DNA of 64,000 bases, taken from the NCBI GenBank assembly GCA_030068145.1, contig JAPJBO010000820.1, positions 38,979 through 102,978 of the forward strand, given 5' to 3'. The stretch comes from Diplonema papillatum (Eukaryota; Euglenozoa; Diplonemea; Diplonemida; Diplonemidae). The position numbers and the translations under genes are program-made. Positions 63,940 through 64,000 of the stretch are shown piece by piece (position 1 is the first letter of the stretch; every line of letters starts with the position of its first letter). The notes under the pieces were generated by a model that was not told where the DNA came from, made no database searches, and saw only the letters and a list, made by a program, of their open reading frames with translations.

Positions 63940-64000
63940 TGTACCAGCAAGCTGCCACAGCACGTGCAGTGGACCGGAGAGGTCTTCACGGAACAGGAGG

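Overview
The window is eukaryotic nuclear DNA, probably from a flagellated or ciliated protist or alga. Genes are split by GT-AG introns that keep the reading frame. There is an FBF1-like transition-fibre protein (which implies cilia or flagella), one Pol III tRNA gene, and a very large load of retroelements, tandem arrays and fold-back repeats. I cannot name the species.

Host genes are few. (1) An FBF1-like coiled-coil gene on the minus strand is supported by exons at 18532-17576, 4866-4473 and 4349-3551. A 12.7 kb intron separates the first two; it holds an R2-type LINE, the tRNA-Asp gene and a 6 kb complex of fold-back and satellite DNA. (2) A membrane receptor on the minus strand combines an extracellular bacterial-type solute-binding domain, a Cache-like region, a HAMP-like linker and a degenerate class III cyclase domain. 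Its exons are 43234-42471 and 39216-36606, and its intron contains a 1.67 kb fold-back element. (3) A single-exon bacterial-type oxaloacetate decarboxylase / PEP mutase family gene lies at 55187-56122.

Mobile elements fill the rest. Two Penelope-like elements are present: 32289-35339, and 56981-61476 with an N-terminal GIY-YIG nuclease. There is an apparently intact APE-RT-RNaseH LINE (about 43.2-49.8 kb) with a 5'-truncated sister copy beside it, an R2-type RLE LINE (14.15-16.64 kb), further LINE remnants (29.4-30.1 and 51.3-53.9 kb), a decayed hAT transposase (26.3-28.1 kb), a gag-like zinc-finger ORF, possible tyrosine-recombinase fragments, a 1.4 kb TIR element (23.25-24.65 kb) and several fold-back elements.

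The most striking theme is deubiquitinases on mobile DNA. Both Penelope-like ORFs carry a C-terminal USP-type (C19) protease domain. The intact LINE carries an OTU-type protease ORF just after ORF2, and the sister LINE copy lacks it. The TIR element holds pieces of another USP. The two Penelope ORFs and the OTU ORF also share a C-terminal CxxC...G(L/V)xxHxRxC finger. This looks like a deubiquitinase-plus-finger module recruited repeatedly by unrelated elements.
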